DNA from: Neolewinella litorea
Lineage (GTDB): Bacteria; Bacteroidota; Bacteroidia; Chitinophagales; Saprospiraceae
Reading direction: 5' to 3'
Length of the DNA stretch: 64,000 bases
Assembly: GCF_004803465.1 (NCBI RefSeq)
Contig: NZ_SRSF01000003.1
Location: forward strand, 1 to 64,000
Part shown: positions 8,611-16,550 of the stretch, one piece after another
How positions within the stretch are numbered: position 1 is the first letter of the stretch
Layout of the letters: every line of letters starts with the position of its first letter
The notes under the pieces: generated by a model
Database searches by the model: none
What the model saw: only the letters and a program-made list of their open reading frames with translations
Told to the model about the DNA's origin: nothing
Program-made: the position numbers and the translations under genes

Positions 8611-10373
8611 CAGGGCTGCAACGCTCCGCTCCGCCGCCTTAGCGTATGGGCGATATTGGAAAGCAGGGCCATGACGGCCAGTAGCCCCGCTACGCGCGCT
8701 ACGATGTCGCCGAACCGGACGTAGGGCGTGACTGCCGCGTTGAGCTGCAGGCTGCCGTTGAGGTAGCCGCGCTCGTCGTAGTAGGTACGGCTCTCGATGT
8801 GCCCCCGCTGGTCGATGAAGGCGCAGGCACCGAGATTGGCGGATCGCACCACCGCCCGACGGGTTTCGATGGCGCGCAGGCTGGAAAACCAGAGGTGCTG
8901 CCGGTGCCCTGGGGTATCGTCCCACCAGCCGTCGTTCGTCATCACAAAGGCCGCCTCGGCCCCCTCGCGCACGTAGCCGGTGAAGTATTCCCCAAAGACA
9001 CTTTCGTAGCAGATCACCGGGGCCACCGCGGCCGGTCCGCCGGTGAAGGGAGTGCGCGTAGCCTGGGTACCCAGACCTGCCACGCTGCCGCCCAGGCTGT
9101 TGACCAGGGGCTCCAGAAAGAACAGCGCCTTGCGGAAGGGGAAACTTTCCGCGCCCGGAACGAAGACCCCCTTGCGGTAGGTCTGTACCTCGGCCGGGGT
9201 GGAGGTACTTACCTGCACCGCGCCGTTCAGGGCTTCGAGGGCAATTTCGCCGCCGTCCGCGGCGGGGTAGTAGCGCACGGCATCGGTCACCGGTTCGCCG
9301 GGATCAAAGCGGCGGTAGGAACTGACTCCCGTAACCAGGTAATCTACCCGGTCGGCGGACAGCTCGCGCAGGAAGGAGGCCAGGGCGGGGGCCGCCAGGG
9401 GATCCGTTTCCTCCACGCTGCTGAATGTGGTCTCGGGCAGCAGCAGGTAATCTACCGGTCCTTCCACGGCATTCAGTGCTTCCGTGGTCAGTTGCTTCAA
9501 TACCCGGAGCTGCTCTTGCACGGGCAGGTTGAACTTCTCGAAGTGCGGCTCGAAATTGGGTTGAATGGCACTGACCGTAATGCGCTGACCCGCCGGCGGT
9601 GTGTAGGTTGCGTAGCGCAGCAGGGAGGCCGCCAAAGGAACCACGACCGCCAACGTGAGGGCGTAGGGGAAGGGGCGGGGCCGCGGCCGGAGCAGGTAAC
9701 GCAGCACGAGCCAGTTGACCGCCAGGATCCATGCGCTGCCACCGAGCACACCGGTGATCTCGTACCACTGGATGAGGGCGGGAAACTGCGCCAGACCATT
9801 GCCGAGGGTCAGCCAGGGCCAATTCAGCGACCAGTTATAGTGAAAATGCTCGAAGCTTACCCAGAAGACGATCAGCGAGAGGTAGCTCACCTTGGGCGAT
9901 ACCCGGCTGGTCCAGTGAAATAGCAGCCACGGGATGCACATCAGCAGGCTGTTCACTACCACGGCGAAGAGCCCGGCGAAAAAGGCTGTGTTCGTCACCC
10001 AGAACGTGGCCAGGATATTGTAGAGTAGAAAGGCGTTGAAACCGTGCCAAAACACCAGGCGCGTGCTCCGTTCCTCCCGCTGCAGCAGGAGCAGGGGCAC
10101 CCAGGCCACAAACAGCAGTATCGGAAGCGGCAGGTAGCCGGGAAAACCGAGTCCAAGCAGCAGTCCGCTACCCGTAGAGAGGAGGAGCCGGCGGCGCGCG
10201 GGTGCCGGGGCCCGTCGGCTCACGAGCAGGGCGGTTCCGGCCCAGGCCGACAAGTACAGCAGCAGGGGGAGGTAGCCCCAGAGTTCCTGTTGCTGGGCCC
10301 GGGCATACATCAGGTAAGCGGTCATCGCGGAAAGCAGCAGGCAGCCGATGGCGTAGGGTGTGCGGGAGCGCAT
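8610..10373 (-). CDS. lnt: Apolipoprotein N-acyltransferase Lnt
   Basis: 587 residues. It transfers the third acyl chain to the N-terminal Cys of lipoproteins at the outer face of the inner membrane. About 7-8 hydrophobic helices occupy residues 1-250 and a nitrilase-like domain about 265-550. The catalytic triad is visible as E314 (LLPETTF), K401 (YRKGVFVPGAE) and C455 (VICYESVF). A last helix lies near the C-terminus. It begins 16 bases after recO and shares its stop with the start of the Omp85-like gene, so translational coupling is likely. Confidence 0.94.
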   Translation of the reverse strand: MRSRTPYAIGCLLLSAMTAYLMYARAQQQELWGYLPLLLYLSAWAGTALLVSRRAPAPARRRLLLSTGSGLLLGLGFPGYLPLPILLFVAWVPLLLLQREERSTRLVFWHGFNAFLLYNILATFWVTNTAFFAGLFAVVVNSLLMCIPWLLFHWTSRVSPKVSYLSLIVFWVSFEHFHYNWSLNWPWLTLGNGLAQFPALIQWYEITGVLGGSAWILAVNWLVLRYLLRPRPRPFPYALTLAVVVPLAASLLRYATYTPPAGQRITVSAIQPNFEPHFEKFNLPVQEQLRVLKQLTTEALNAVEGPVDYLLLPETTFSSVEETDPLAAPALASFLRELSADRVDYLVTGVSSYRRFDPGEPVTDAVRYYPAADGGEIALEALNGAVQVSTSTPAEVQTYRKGVFVPGAESFPFRKALFFLEPLVNSLGGSVAGLGTQATRTPFTGGPAAVAPVICYESVFGEYFTGYVREGAEAAFVMTNDGWWDDTPGHRQHLWFSSLRAIETRRAVVRSANLGACAFIDQRGHIESRTYYDERGYLNGSLQLNAAVTPYVRFGDIVARVAGLLAVMALLSNIAHTLRRRSGALQP

Positions 10374-10378
10374 GGCGG

Positions 10379-10386
10379 CAAAGATA
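10379..10386 (-). promoter_or_regulatory. -7 promoter box TATCTTTG before lnt
   Basis: Exact TAnnTTTG on the minus strand, ending 5 bases before the lnt ATG and lying in the 16-base gap after recO. It suggests an internal promoter giving a leaderless lnt mRNA. Confidence 0.5.
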
Positions 10387-10389
10387 ACC

Positions 10390-11124
10390 TTACTTCCGGC
10401 TGGCCATCACGTCGCGCAGGATGCCGAGGGAGTTGATCTCGCGCATCCCCTCGATGTGGTGGCGGTAGTAGCGCATGAGGTCGGTAAGGAGGCCGGAGCG
10501 TTCCTCCCGGGTGGTCTGGACGTCCGCCAGGCCCGCGCGGTCGGCGTGGAGCAACCGGTACATGAGGGCGGCCCGCTTGTCGTCAAGATATTCGGTGTGC
10601 CCGGGGAAGCCACCAATGAATCGACCCTCCTTAAGGTCGAACAACGGCGTGGCGGTGGTATGCTCGCCGGAAGGCAGGAAGCCGAGGTGGGTGGTGAGTT
10701 CCAGCAGGAAGTGGAGGTGTATATTCTGGATGGGTCCCGTGGTGGTGTCCAGAAAGGCAAAGGCGTCGAACAGGAACTGGAACAGGGCCGTATTCTCCTC
10801 CGATTCGCGGATGCTGTTGCGGGCCACTTCCAGCATGAAAAGCCCGATCGTACCCCGCTCTACCTCGAAAGGAATCCGGGTGTAGATCTGGGCGGGCCTT
10901 ACTTCCTTCATGCGCGTGAGCTCCTTGCCCGGCCGCTCGTAGGCGATGATGTCGACCAGATTCATCAGCTGCAGTTTGCTAGCCGGGGTAGAACTGCGCG
11001 CCTTGCGTACGCCGCTGACGATGTACTTCCGAATGCCCCGCTCCTCGGTGTATACCTCCAGAATAAGGGACGACTCCCCGTATTTTGTGGACCGAAAGAT
11101 GATGCCGCGGGTTTTCAGGAGCAT
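10390..11124 (-). CDS. recO: DNA repair protein RecO
   Basis: 244 residues. It mediates RecA loading on SSB-coated single-strand DNA with RecR. The N-terminal OB fold (LLKTRGIIFRSTKYGESSLILEVYTEERG) is followed by the helical domain. The zinc-binding CxxC pairs of proteobacterial RecO are absent, as is usual in Bacteroidota. The GC-rich 8-base repeat (TGACCCCC on the coding strand) abuts its start codon. First gene of the recO-lnt-omp cluster. Confidence 0.92.
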   Translation of the reverse strand: MLLKTRGIIFRSTKYGESSLILEVYTEERGIRKYIVSGVRKARSSTPASKLQLMNLVDIIAYERPGKELTRMKEVRPAQIYTRIPFEVERGTIGLFMLEVARNSIRESEENTALFQFLFDAFAFLDTTTGPIQNIHLHFLLELTTHLGFLPSGEHTTATPLFDLKEGRFIGGFPGHTEYLDDKRAALMYRLLHADRAGLADVQTTREERSGLLTDLMRYYRHHIEGMREINSLGILRDVMASRK

Positions 11125-11125
11125 A

Positions 11126-11173
11126 GGTCAGGGGGTCAGGGGGTCAGGGGGTCAAGGAGTCACGGGGTCAAGG
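11126..11173. repeat. 8-bp degenerate tandem repeat GGGGGTCA before recO
   Basis: About six imperfect units of ggggtca(a/g). On the recO coding strand this gives repeated TGACCCCC immediately before ATG. With an 8-base period the TGA falls in all three frames. Confidence 0.75.
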
Positions 11174-11186
11174 GCGTTACGCCTAT

Positions 11187-11334
11187 CCCTCGCTTCGCTC
11201 GGGCAAGGTAAGGGGTCATAGGGTCAAGGTCGTAGCATTCATCCCTCGCTTCGCTCGGGCCGGGTTTAAGGAGTCAATGGGTCAAGGTATCAAGGGGTGA
11301 ATGACATCGCGCTTATTCCTCACTTCGCTCCGGG
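11187..11334. repeat. Three spaced copies of CCCTCGCTTCGCTCGGG
   Basis: Copies at 11187-11203 and 11243-11259 are identical; a diverged one lies at 11318-11334. Intervening sequence uses the words gggtcaagg and ggagtcaa. This is the same core as the array at 11358-11640 but in the opposite orientation. Confidence 0.75.
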
Positions 11335-11357
11335 CTGGGGCAATCAACACCTTGCCT

Positions 11358-11640
11358 CACCCACCCAAGCGAAGCGAGGGGTAGATGCAGTGCAATTGAC
11401 ACCTTAGCCAATTGAAACCTTAGCCCCTTGAACACCCACCCGAGCGAAGCGAGGGGTAGCTGCAATGCAATTGACCCCTTAAACAATTAACACCTTAGCC
11501 CCTTGAACACCCACCCAAGCGAAGCGAGGGGTAGCTGTAGTGCAATTGACACCTTAGCCAATTGAAACCTTAGCCCCTTGAACACCCACCGGAGCGAAGC
11601 AAGGGGCAGCTGCAGTCCAATTGACACCTTAGCCAATTGA
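11358..11640. repeat. 75-bp tandem repeat array (about 3.8 units)
   Basis: Units beginning CACCCACC recur at 11358, 11433, 11508 and 11583, exactly 75 bases apart. Each unit holds the core AAGCGAAGCGAGGGGTAG, then TGCAATTGAC, ACCTTAGCC and CCTTGAA words. The stretch 11125-11649 has no gene: it lies downstream of hpd and upstream of recO, both on the minus strand. It is not a CRISPR, since unit and spacer are equally conserved. Confidence 0.85.
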
Positions 11641-11649
11641 CCCCTTCAC

Positions 11650-12777
11650 CTAAAGCGTGCCGCGCAGCTCCTGTTCCCGTTCAATAGCTTCGAAGAGGGC
11701 CTTGAAGTTGCCTTTGCCGAAGCTGGTAGCACCCTTGCGCTGGATGATCTCGTAGAACACCGTGGGGCGGCTGCCGATGGGGCGGGTGAAGATCTGGAGG
11801 AGATAACCTTCGTCGTCGCGGTCGACCAGGATGCCGAGTTCGCGCAGGGGGTCTACGGATTCGTCGATCTTGCCGACGCGGTCGAGCAGGTCATCGTAGT
11901 AGGTGGCGGGTACGCGGAGGAACTCTACGCCGCGGTCGCGCAGTTTGGTGACGGTTTCCACGATGTTGTCGGTGGCGACGGCAATGTGCTGGATGCCGGG
12001 TCCGCCGTGGAATTCGAGGTACTCCTCGATCTGGGATTTTTTGAGGCCGGGGGCCGGCTCGTTGATCGGGAATTTGATGCGTCCGTTGCCATTCGACATC
12101 ACCTTGCTCATCAGGGCGGTGTACTTGGTGCTGATGTCCTTGTCGTCAAAGCTGATGAGCTGCTTGAAACCGAGGACGTCGGCGTACCACTGTACCCACT
12201 TGTTCATTTGTCCTTCGTCGACGTTGGCCACCATGTGGTCTACGAACTTGAGGCCAATGCTCTCGGGGCGGTACTCCGGCTCCCAGGCCACGAAGCCGGG
12301 CAGGAAGACGCCGTCGTAGGCCGAGCGCTCCACAAAAACGTGTACCACGTGGCCGTAGCTCTTCACGGCCGAGCGGATAACATGGCCGTGCTCGTCCTTT
12401 TCCTCGCGGGGCTCGAAGTACGCTTCCGCTCCTCGCTCAGTGGCGGTTTCGAAAGCGGCGCGGGCGTCGTCTACCCAGAGGGCTACGGTACGGACGGTGT
12501 CGCCGTGACGGTCGATGAGCTTACCGATATCGGTATTGGGCTTCAGGGGGGTAGTGAGCACCAGGCGGATCTTGTCCTGCACCAGTACGTAGGATTCACG
12601 GTCCTTCAGTCCGGTAGACAATCCGGCGTAAGCCAGCGGCTGGAAGCCCATGGCCGTCTGGTAAAAATGGGCCGACTGCCGGGCGTTTCCGACCAGCATC
12701 TCGAAGTAGTCGGTGCCGTTGATGGGGAAGGCATCGGTAGAAACGTCGGGCGTGGTGGAGGGGGCGGATTGGATCAT
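11650..12777 (-). CDS. hpd: 4-hydroxyphenylpyruvate dioxygenase
   Basis: 375 residues. Fe(II) enzyme converting 4-hydroxyphenylpyruvate to homogentisate in tyrosine breakdown. Two vicinal-oxygen-chelate domains are present. The iron ligands are visible as H181 (VDHMVANV), H264 (IQHIAVAT) and E343 (FYEIIQR), and the C-terminal gate RKGATSFGKGNFKALFEAIE is intact. The ATG at 12777 was chosen; the frame opens further upstream only with a TTG. No other gene of the homogentisate route is nearby. Confidence 0.95.
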   Translation of the reverse strand: MIQSAPSTTPDVSTDAFPINGTDYFEMLVGNARQSAHFYQTAMGFQPLAYAGLSTGLKDRESYVLVQDKIRLVLTTPLKPNTDIGKLIDRHGDTVRTVALWVDDARAAFETATERGAEAYFEPREEKDEHGHVIRSAVKSYGHVVHVFVERSAYDGVFLPGFVAWEPEYRPESIGLKFVDHMVANVDEGQMNKWVQWYADVLGFKQLISFDDKDISTKYTALMSKVMSNGNGRIKFPINEPAPGLKKSQIEEYLEFHGGPGIQHIAVATDNIVETVTKLRDRGVEFLRVPATYYDDLLDRVGKIDESVDPLRELGILVDRDDEGYLLQIFTRPIGSRPTVFYEIIQRKGATSFGKGNFKALFEAIEREQELRGTL

Positions 12778-12816
12778 GATCGTCTTATTTACTTGCTGTG
12801 ACAACTATTGCAAACA

Positions 12817-12824
12817 CAAATATA
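12817..12824 (-). promoter_or_regulatory. -7 promoter box TATATTTG of hpd
   Basis: Exact TAnnTTTG on the minus strand, 39 bases before the hpd ATG, leaving a normal short 5' leader. No clear -33 TTTG at the expected distance. Confidence 0.5.
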
Positions 12825-12965
12825 AGAATTGCGCGCCGGTTGCCTTCCCTAATTTACACATCTCTTTGTTTTCGCCAACGGCAAAGGAGGAAAGCGTCGG
12901 GTACTACACCCGGGCGGGAAGCAGGATCACATATTTTCGACAGCCCGACCGGGGATGACGTAATG

Positions 12966-15506
12966 CTATTCCGGTTCGAAGCCGAGAATGATGTTGAAGG
13001 TGCTCAGGTTACCCTTTTCGGTGAGGGCCTTGTTCTTGTCGAAGCCGTAGCCCCAGTCGAAACCGAGGGTACCGAACATCGGTAGGAATACCCTCGCGCC
13101 GAGGCCCACGCTGCGCTTGAGGTCGAAGGGGTTGAAGTCGCGGGAGGTCCGCCAGGCATTACCGCCCTGCGCGAAGGCCAGGACGAAGATGGTGCTCGAC
13201 GGGTTCAGCGAAAGCGGGTACCGCAGTTCCACGGTGTACTTGCTGAAGATGGGCGTGGCGATCTTGCGTGAGCCGCCGCTTTCTGTAGTGATGAAGTTGT
13301 TGGGCAGGTCCTCGATCTCGTAGCCGCGCAGGCTGACGATGTCGACGCCGGCGAAGGCGAACTGCTGGTTGTTGACGCCGTCGCCACCGAGCTGGAAGCG
13401 CTCGAAGGGGCTCACGCCCACGGCATCGTCGTAGCTGCCGAGGTAGCCGATCTTGGCTTGTGTCTTGAGGATCAGCTTCTGGGTGATGGGGGTGTACCAT
13501 TCGGCGTTGAGGCGCCACTTGTGATACTCGACGTAGCGGAAGCGCTCCTCGACGTCCTCGAGCAGGTTCGGGTTGTCGCGGATGCCCAGTTGGCGGTAGG
13601 GTGGGGTGGCCTGGAGGGAGAGCTCGATGTTGGAACCCTGTTTGGGATAGATCGGGTCGGTGGCCGTATTGCGCGACAGCGAGAACTGCAGGCTGAAGTT
13701 GTTGTAGTTGCCGGTGGTGACCTGCTCGTTCTGGTCGGTGGTGAAGAGTTCACCCCAGTTGTCGAGGGTCAGGGTCTGCAGGTTCAGGCCGGTGCGGAAG
13801 ACGAAGTTGTCGTCCGGCCAGCGCAGTCGGGTACCGAGGCTGACGGCGGCCTGCTGGATGATCAGCTTGCGGGGCACCGTGCTGGTGCCGAAGTCGTACT
13901 TGTTGTAAAAGGCCGACACCGACAGCGAGGTGGGTCGCTTGCCACCCAGCCAGGGCTCGGTGAGGCTGGCGTTGTAGCTCTGGTAGAAGCGCCCGTTGGT
14001 CTGGGCCCGCAGCGAAAGGCGCTGTCCGTCGCCCTGCGGGAGGGGGTGCCAGGCTTCGCGGTTGAAGACGTTGCGGAGACTGAAGTTGTTGAAGGTTACG
14101 CCCAGGGTGCCGATCACCCCGCGGCGGCCGCCCCAGCCGGCACTGAGTTCCAGCTGGTCGCTGGGTTTTTCCTCTACGGTGTAGATGATGTCCACGGTAC
14201 CGCGGTCGGGGTTGACGGGGGTCTCGATGCCGAGCGTTTCCTGGTTGAAGTAGCCCAGTCCGATAATCTGCCGCTGCGAGCGGATGATATCGGAGCGGCT
14301 GAACTTCTGGCCCGGGCGGGTGAAGAGTTCGCGGCGGATGACGTGCTCGTGCGTGCGGTCGTTGCCGTTGATGACTACCTTGTCGATGGTGGCCTGGGGG
14401 CCCTCGAAGATGCGCATTTCCAGGTCGATGGAATCCCCTTCGATGGCGACCTCGATGGGGTCGACGTTGAAGAAGAGATAGCCGTTGTCCATGTACAGGG
14501 AGGACACGTCGGCATTGTCCTGGCTGAAGCTCAGGCGCGTTTGCAGCTCCTCCTCGTTGTAGATGTCGCCGCGGGTGATGCCGAGTACGCGGGCAAGGGT
14601 CTCATCGTCGTAGATGGAGTTGCCTTTCCACGTGATGTTCCGGAAGTAGTACTGGTTGCCTTCGTTTAGGTTGATGTCGATAACCAGGTCGCCGTCCTCA
14701 TCGCGGTAAACGCTGTCGCTGACGACGCGGGCGTCGCGGTAGCCGAGGGTATTGTAGTAGGCGATCACCGCTTCCTTGTCGGTCTCGAATTCGGAGGGGC
14801 GGAATTTGGAGCTTTTGAAGATGCGGCCCTTCTCGCTGGTCTCCTTCATTTGCTTGCGGAGCTTCTTGTCCTTGACGGCTTCGTTGCCGATGAAGTTGAT
14901 GTCGGCGATCTTGACGCGGTCCTGCCGGTCGATGTCAAACTGCAGGCGCACGGAGTTGGGGCGGGTGGTATCGGGTATCTCCTCCACGGAAACGGTGGCG
15001 TCGAGGTATCCCTTTTCCACGTAGTAGCCGCGGATGGATTCGGCGGCGTTGACCTTGGCGTCCTCGGTGACGATGCCGCCGCGGACGATGTACTTGTTCA
15101 CTTCCTCGTTGAGATCGTCGTGGCGGCTCTGCTTGGCGCCGGTAAAGTTGTGGCGCAGGAAGCGGGGGCGCTCTTCCACCCGAACGGTGAGGAATATGAC
15201 GTCGCCGATGGTCTTTTCCTCCTCGATGGAGACGTTGGTGAAGAGGCGCAGGCGCCAGAGGTTGCGGATGGCGCGGGGAATATCGGGACCGGGAATGCGG
15301 ATCTCCTGCCCCACGCTCAGGCCGGTAACGCCGATGATGGCGTTTTCTTCGGCGAAGTAGGCGCCTTCAATCTTGATGCCGCCGATCTCGTACTCCTGGG
15401 GTTCGCTGTAGTCGAATACGGGCTGGCCCAGGGTATCAGTCTGAGCGGAAAGAGTAGACCAACAGCCGAAGCAGACGAGGCAAAAAAGAAAAAAGCTAAA
15501 TCTCAT
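12966..15506 (-). CDS. bamA: Outer membrane protein assembly factor BamA
   Basis: 846 residues from the ATG at 15506, the first start giving a signal peptide (MRFSFFLFCLVCFGCWSTLSAQ). About five POTRA domains span residues 40-430 (EIGGIKIEGAYF, KIADINFIGNEAVKDKKLR, YYFRNITWKGNSIYDDE, TIDKVVINGNDRTHEHVIRR are POTRA-type strands). The barrel follows, with DIVSLRGYEIEDLP as its RG(Y/F) lid motif. Central insertase of the Bam complex. It follows uppS after 59 bases on the same strand, a common order in Bacteroidota. Confidence 0.95.
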   Translation of the reverse strand: MRFSFFLFCLVCFGCWSTLSAQTDTLGQPVFDYSEPQEYEIGGIKIEGAYFAEENAIIGVTGLSVGQEIRIPGPDIPRAIRNLWRLRLFTNVSIEEEKTIGDVIFLTVRVEERPRFLRHNFTGAKQSRHDDLNEEVNKYIVRGGIVTEDAKVNAAESIRGYYVEKGYLDATVSVEEIPDTTRPNSVRLQFDIDRQDRVKIADINFIGNEAVKDKKLRKQMKETSEKGRIFKSSKFRPSEFETDKEAVIAYYNTLGYRDARVVSDSVYRDEDGDLVIDINLNEGNQYYFRNITWKGNSIYDDETLARVLGITRGDIYNEEELQTRLSFSQDNADVSSLYMDNGYLFFNVDPIEVAIEGDSIDLEMRIFEGPQATIDKVVINGNDRTHEHVIRRELFTRPGQKFSRSDIIRSQRQIIGLGYFNQETLGIETPVNPDRGTVDIIYTVEEKPSDQLELSAGWGGRRGVIGTLGVTFNNFSLRNVFNREAWHPLPQGDGQRLSLRAQTNGRFYQSYNASLTEPWLGGKRPTSLSVSAFYNKYDFGTSTVPRKLIIQQAAVSLGTRLRWPDDNFVFRTGLNLQTLTLDNWGELFTTDQNEQVTTGNYNNFSLQFSLSRNTATDPIYPKQGSNIELSLQATPPYRQLGIRDNPNLLEDVEERFRYVEYHKWRLNAEWYTPITQKLILKTQAKIGYLGSYDDAVGVSPFERFQLGGDGVNNQQFAFAGVDIVSLRGYEIEDLPNNFITTESGGSRKIATPIFSKYTVELRYPLSLNPSSTIFVLAFAQGGNAWRTSRDFNPFDLKRSVGLGARVFLPMFGTLGFDWGYGFDKNKALTEKGNLSTFNIILGFEPE

Positions 15507-15565
15507 GCTAGTACGGTTTGCCGGCGGGGGAGCCGGCCGTCGGGGGTAAGGATAGAAACTAACGT

Positions 15566-16324
15566 TCAGGGGTTGGTCGCCTGCTTCAATTGTTCGCTCG
15601 TTTTGCCGAAGCGTCGTTCCCTTTGCTGGAAATCGACGAATGCGGCGTAGAGGTCGGGCTTGCGAAATTCGGGCCAAAATACGGGGCTGAAGTAGAATTC
15701 CGCGTAAGCCGCCTGCCACAGGAAAAAGTTGCTGAGGCGGTGTTCGCCGCTGGTCCGGATGATGAGTTCCGGATCGGGGTAGGCGTGGGTGCTCAGGCGG
15801 GCGCTCAGGGCGGCTTCGTCTACGGCTTCGGCCTGCATGCGGCCGGCGCCTACTTCCAGGGCCAACTGGCGGGCGGCCCGCGCCAGGTCCCACTTTCCGC
15901 TGTAGTTGAGCGCGAGGATCAGGGTCATGCCGTCACCCTGGCTGGTCTGCTCGATGCCGAAAGCCAGCGCATCGCGGGTGGCTTCGGGCAAGCCGGCGGT
16001 GTCGCCGATGGTCGCCAGGCGGATGCCGTTGTCGAGCATCATCTTCATCTCACTCCCGATGGTGTCGACCAGGAGTTGCATGAGGGCGCCGACCTCCATC
16101 TCGGGGCGATCCCAGTTTTCGGTGCTGAAGGCGTACAGGGTCAGGTAACCCACGCCGAGTTCGGCGCAGCCTTCCACGGTGGCCCGCACGGCCTCTACGG
16201 CGCTGTGGTGACCGAACACACGGGGCTTGCCCTGGCCCTGGGCCCAGCGGCCGTTGCCGTCCATAATAACCCCGACGTGGTGGGGCAGACGGTCCTTGTC
16301 AATTTGTTGCTTGAGCTCCTGCAT
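15566..16324 (-). CDS. uppS: Isoprenyl (undecaprenyl) diphosphate synthase
   Basis: 252 residues. It makes the C55 lipid carrier for peptidoglycan and O-antigen by cis-prenyl transfer of isopentenyl units to farnesyl diphosphate. The signature VIMDGNGRWAQ holds catalytic D22. ALNYSGKWDL and RTSGEHRLSNFFLWQAAYAE (isopentenyl-PP binding) are intact. The start has an exact -7 box 13 bases upstream. First gene of uppS-bamA. Confidence 0.95.
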   Translation of the reverse strand: MQELKQQIDKDRLPHHVGVIMDGNGRWAQGQGKPRVFGHHSAVEAVRATVEGCAELGVGYLTLYAFSTENWDRPEMEVGALMQLLVDTIGSEMKMMLDNGIRLATIGDTAGLPEATRDALAFGIEQTSQGDGMTLILALNYSGKWDLARAARQLALEVGAGRMQAEAVDEAALSARLSTHAYPDPELIIRTSGEHRLSNFFLWQAAYAEFYFSPVFWPEFRKPDLYAAFVDFQQRERRFGKTSEQLKQATNP

Positions 16325-16337
16325 AATTAAGGACGCG

Positions 16338-16345
16338 CAAAGGTA
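16338..16345 (-). promoter_or_regulatory. -7 promoter box TACCTTTG of uppS-bamA
   Basis: Exact TAnnTTTG on the minus strand, ending 13 bases before the uppS ATG; predicted leader of only a few bases. Confidence 0.6.
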
Positions 16346-16550
16346 AGGGATTTAGTTTGGTCGGCCGGGGGGAGATTGGACGGGACCACTTGACATGGCT
16401 TGTTTTAGCCGACGGACCCGGCACCCGCGCTCCGCCGCAAAGTCGATTGTGAGGGGTGCTAGCGAAATTTCACTAAATTGCGGACGCGATGGGTGGATCT
16501 ATATTCACCCCTTCAGTTTGATCATGTAGCCCCCTTTAGCCAAGAAAATA

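Noticed and set aside
11358-11640. Possible CRISPR array
   Set aside because: Period is 75 with whole-unit conservation, no constant repeat plus unique spacers, and no cas genes.
13458-14669. 403-codon open frame opposite bamA, and similar long frames opposite the TonB receptor and mfd
   Set aside because: Long antisense frames are expected at this GC content and codon bias; the sense genes are clear family members.
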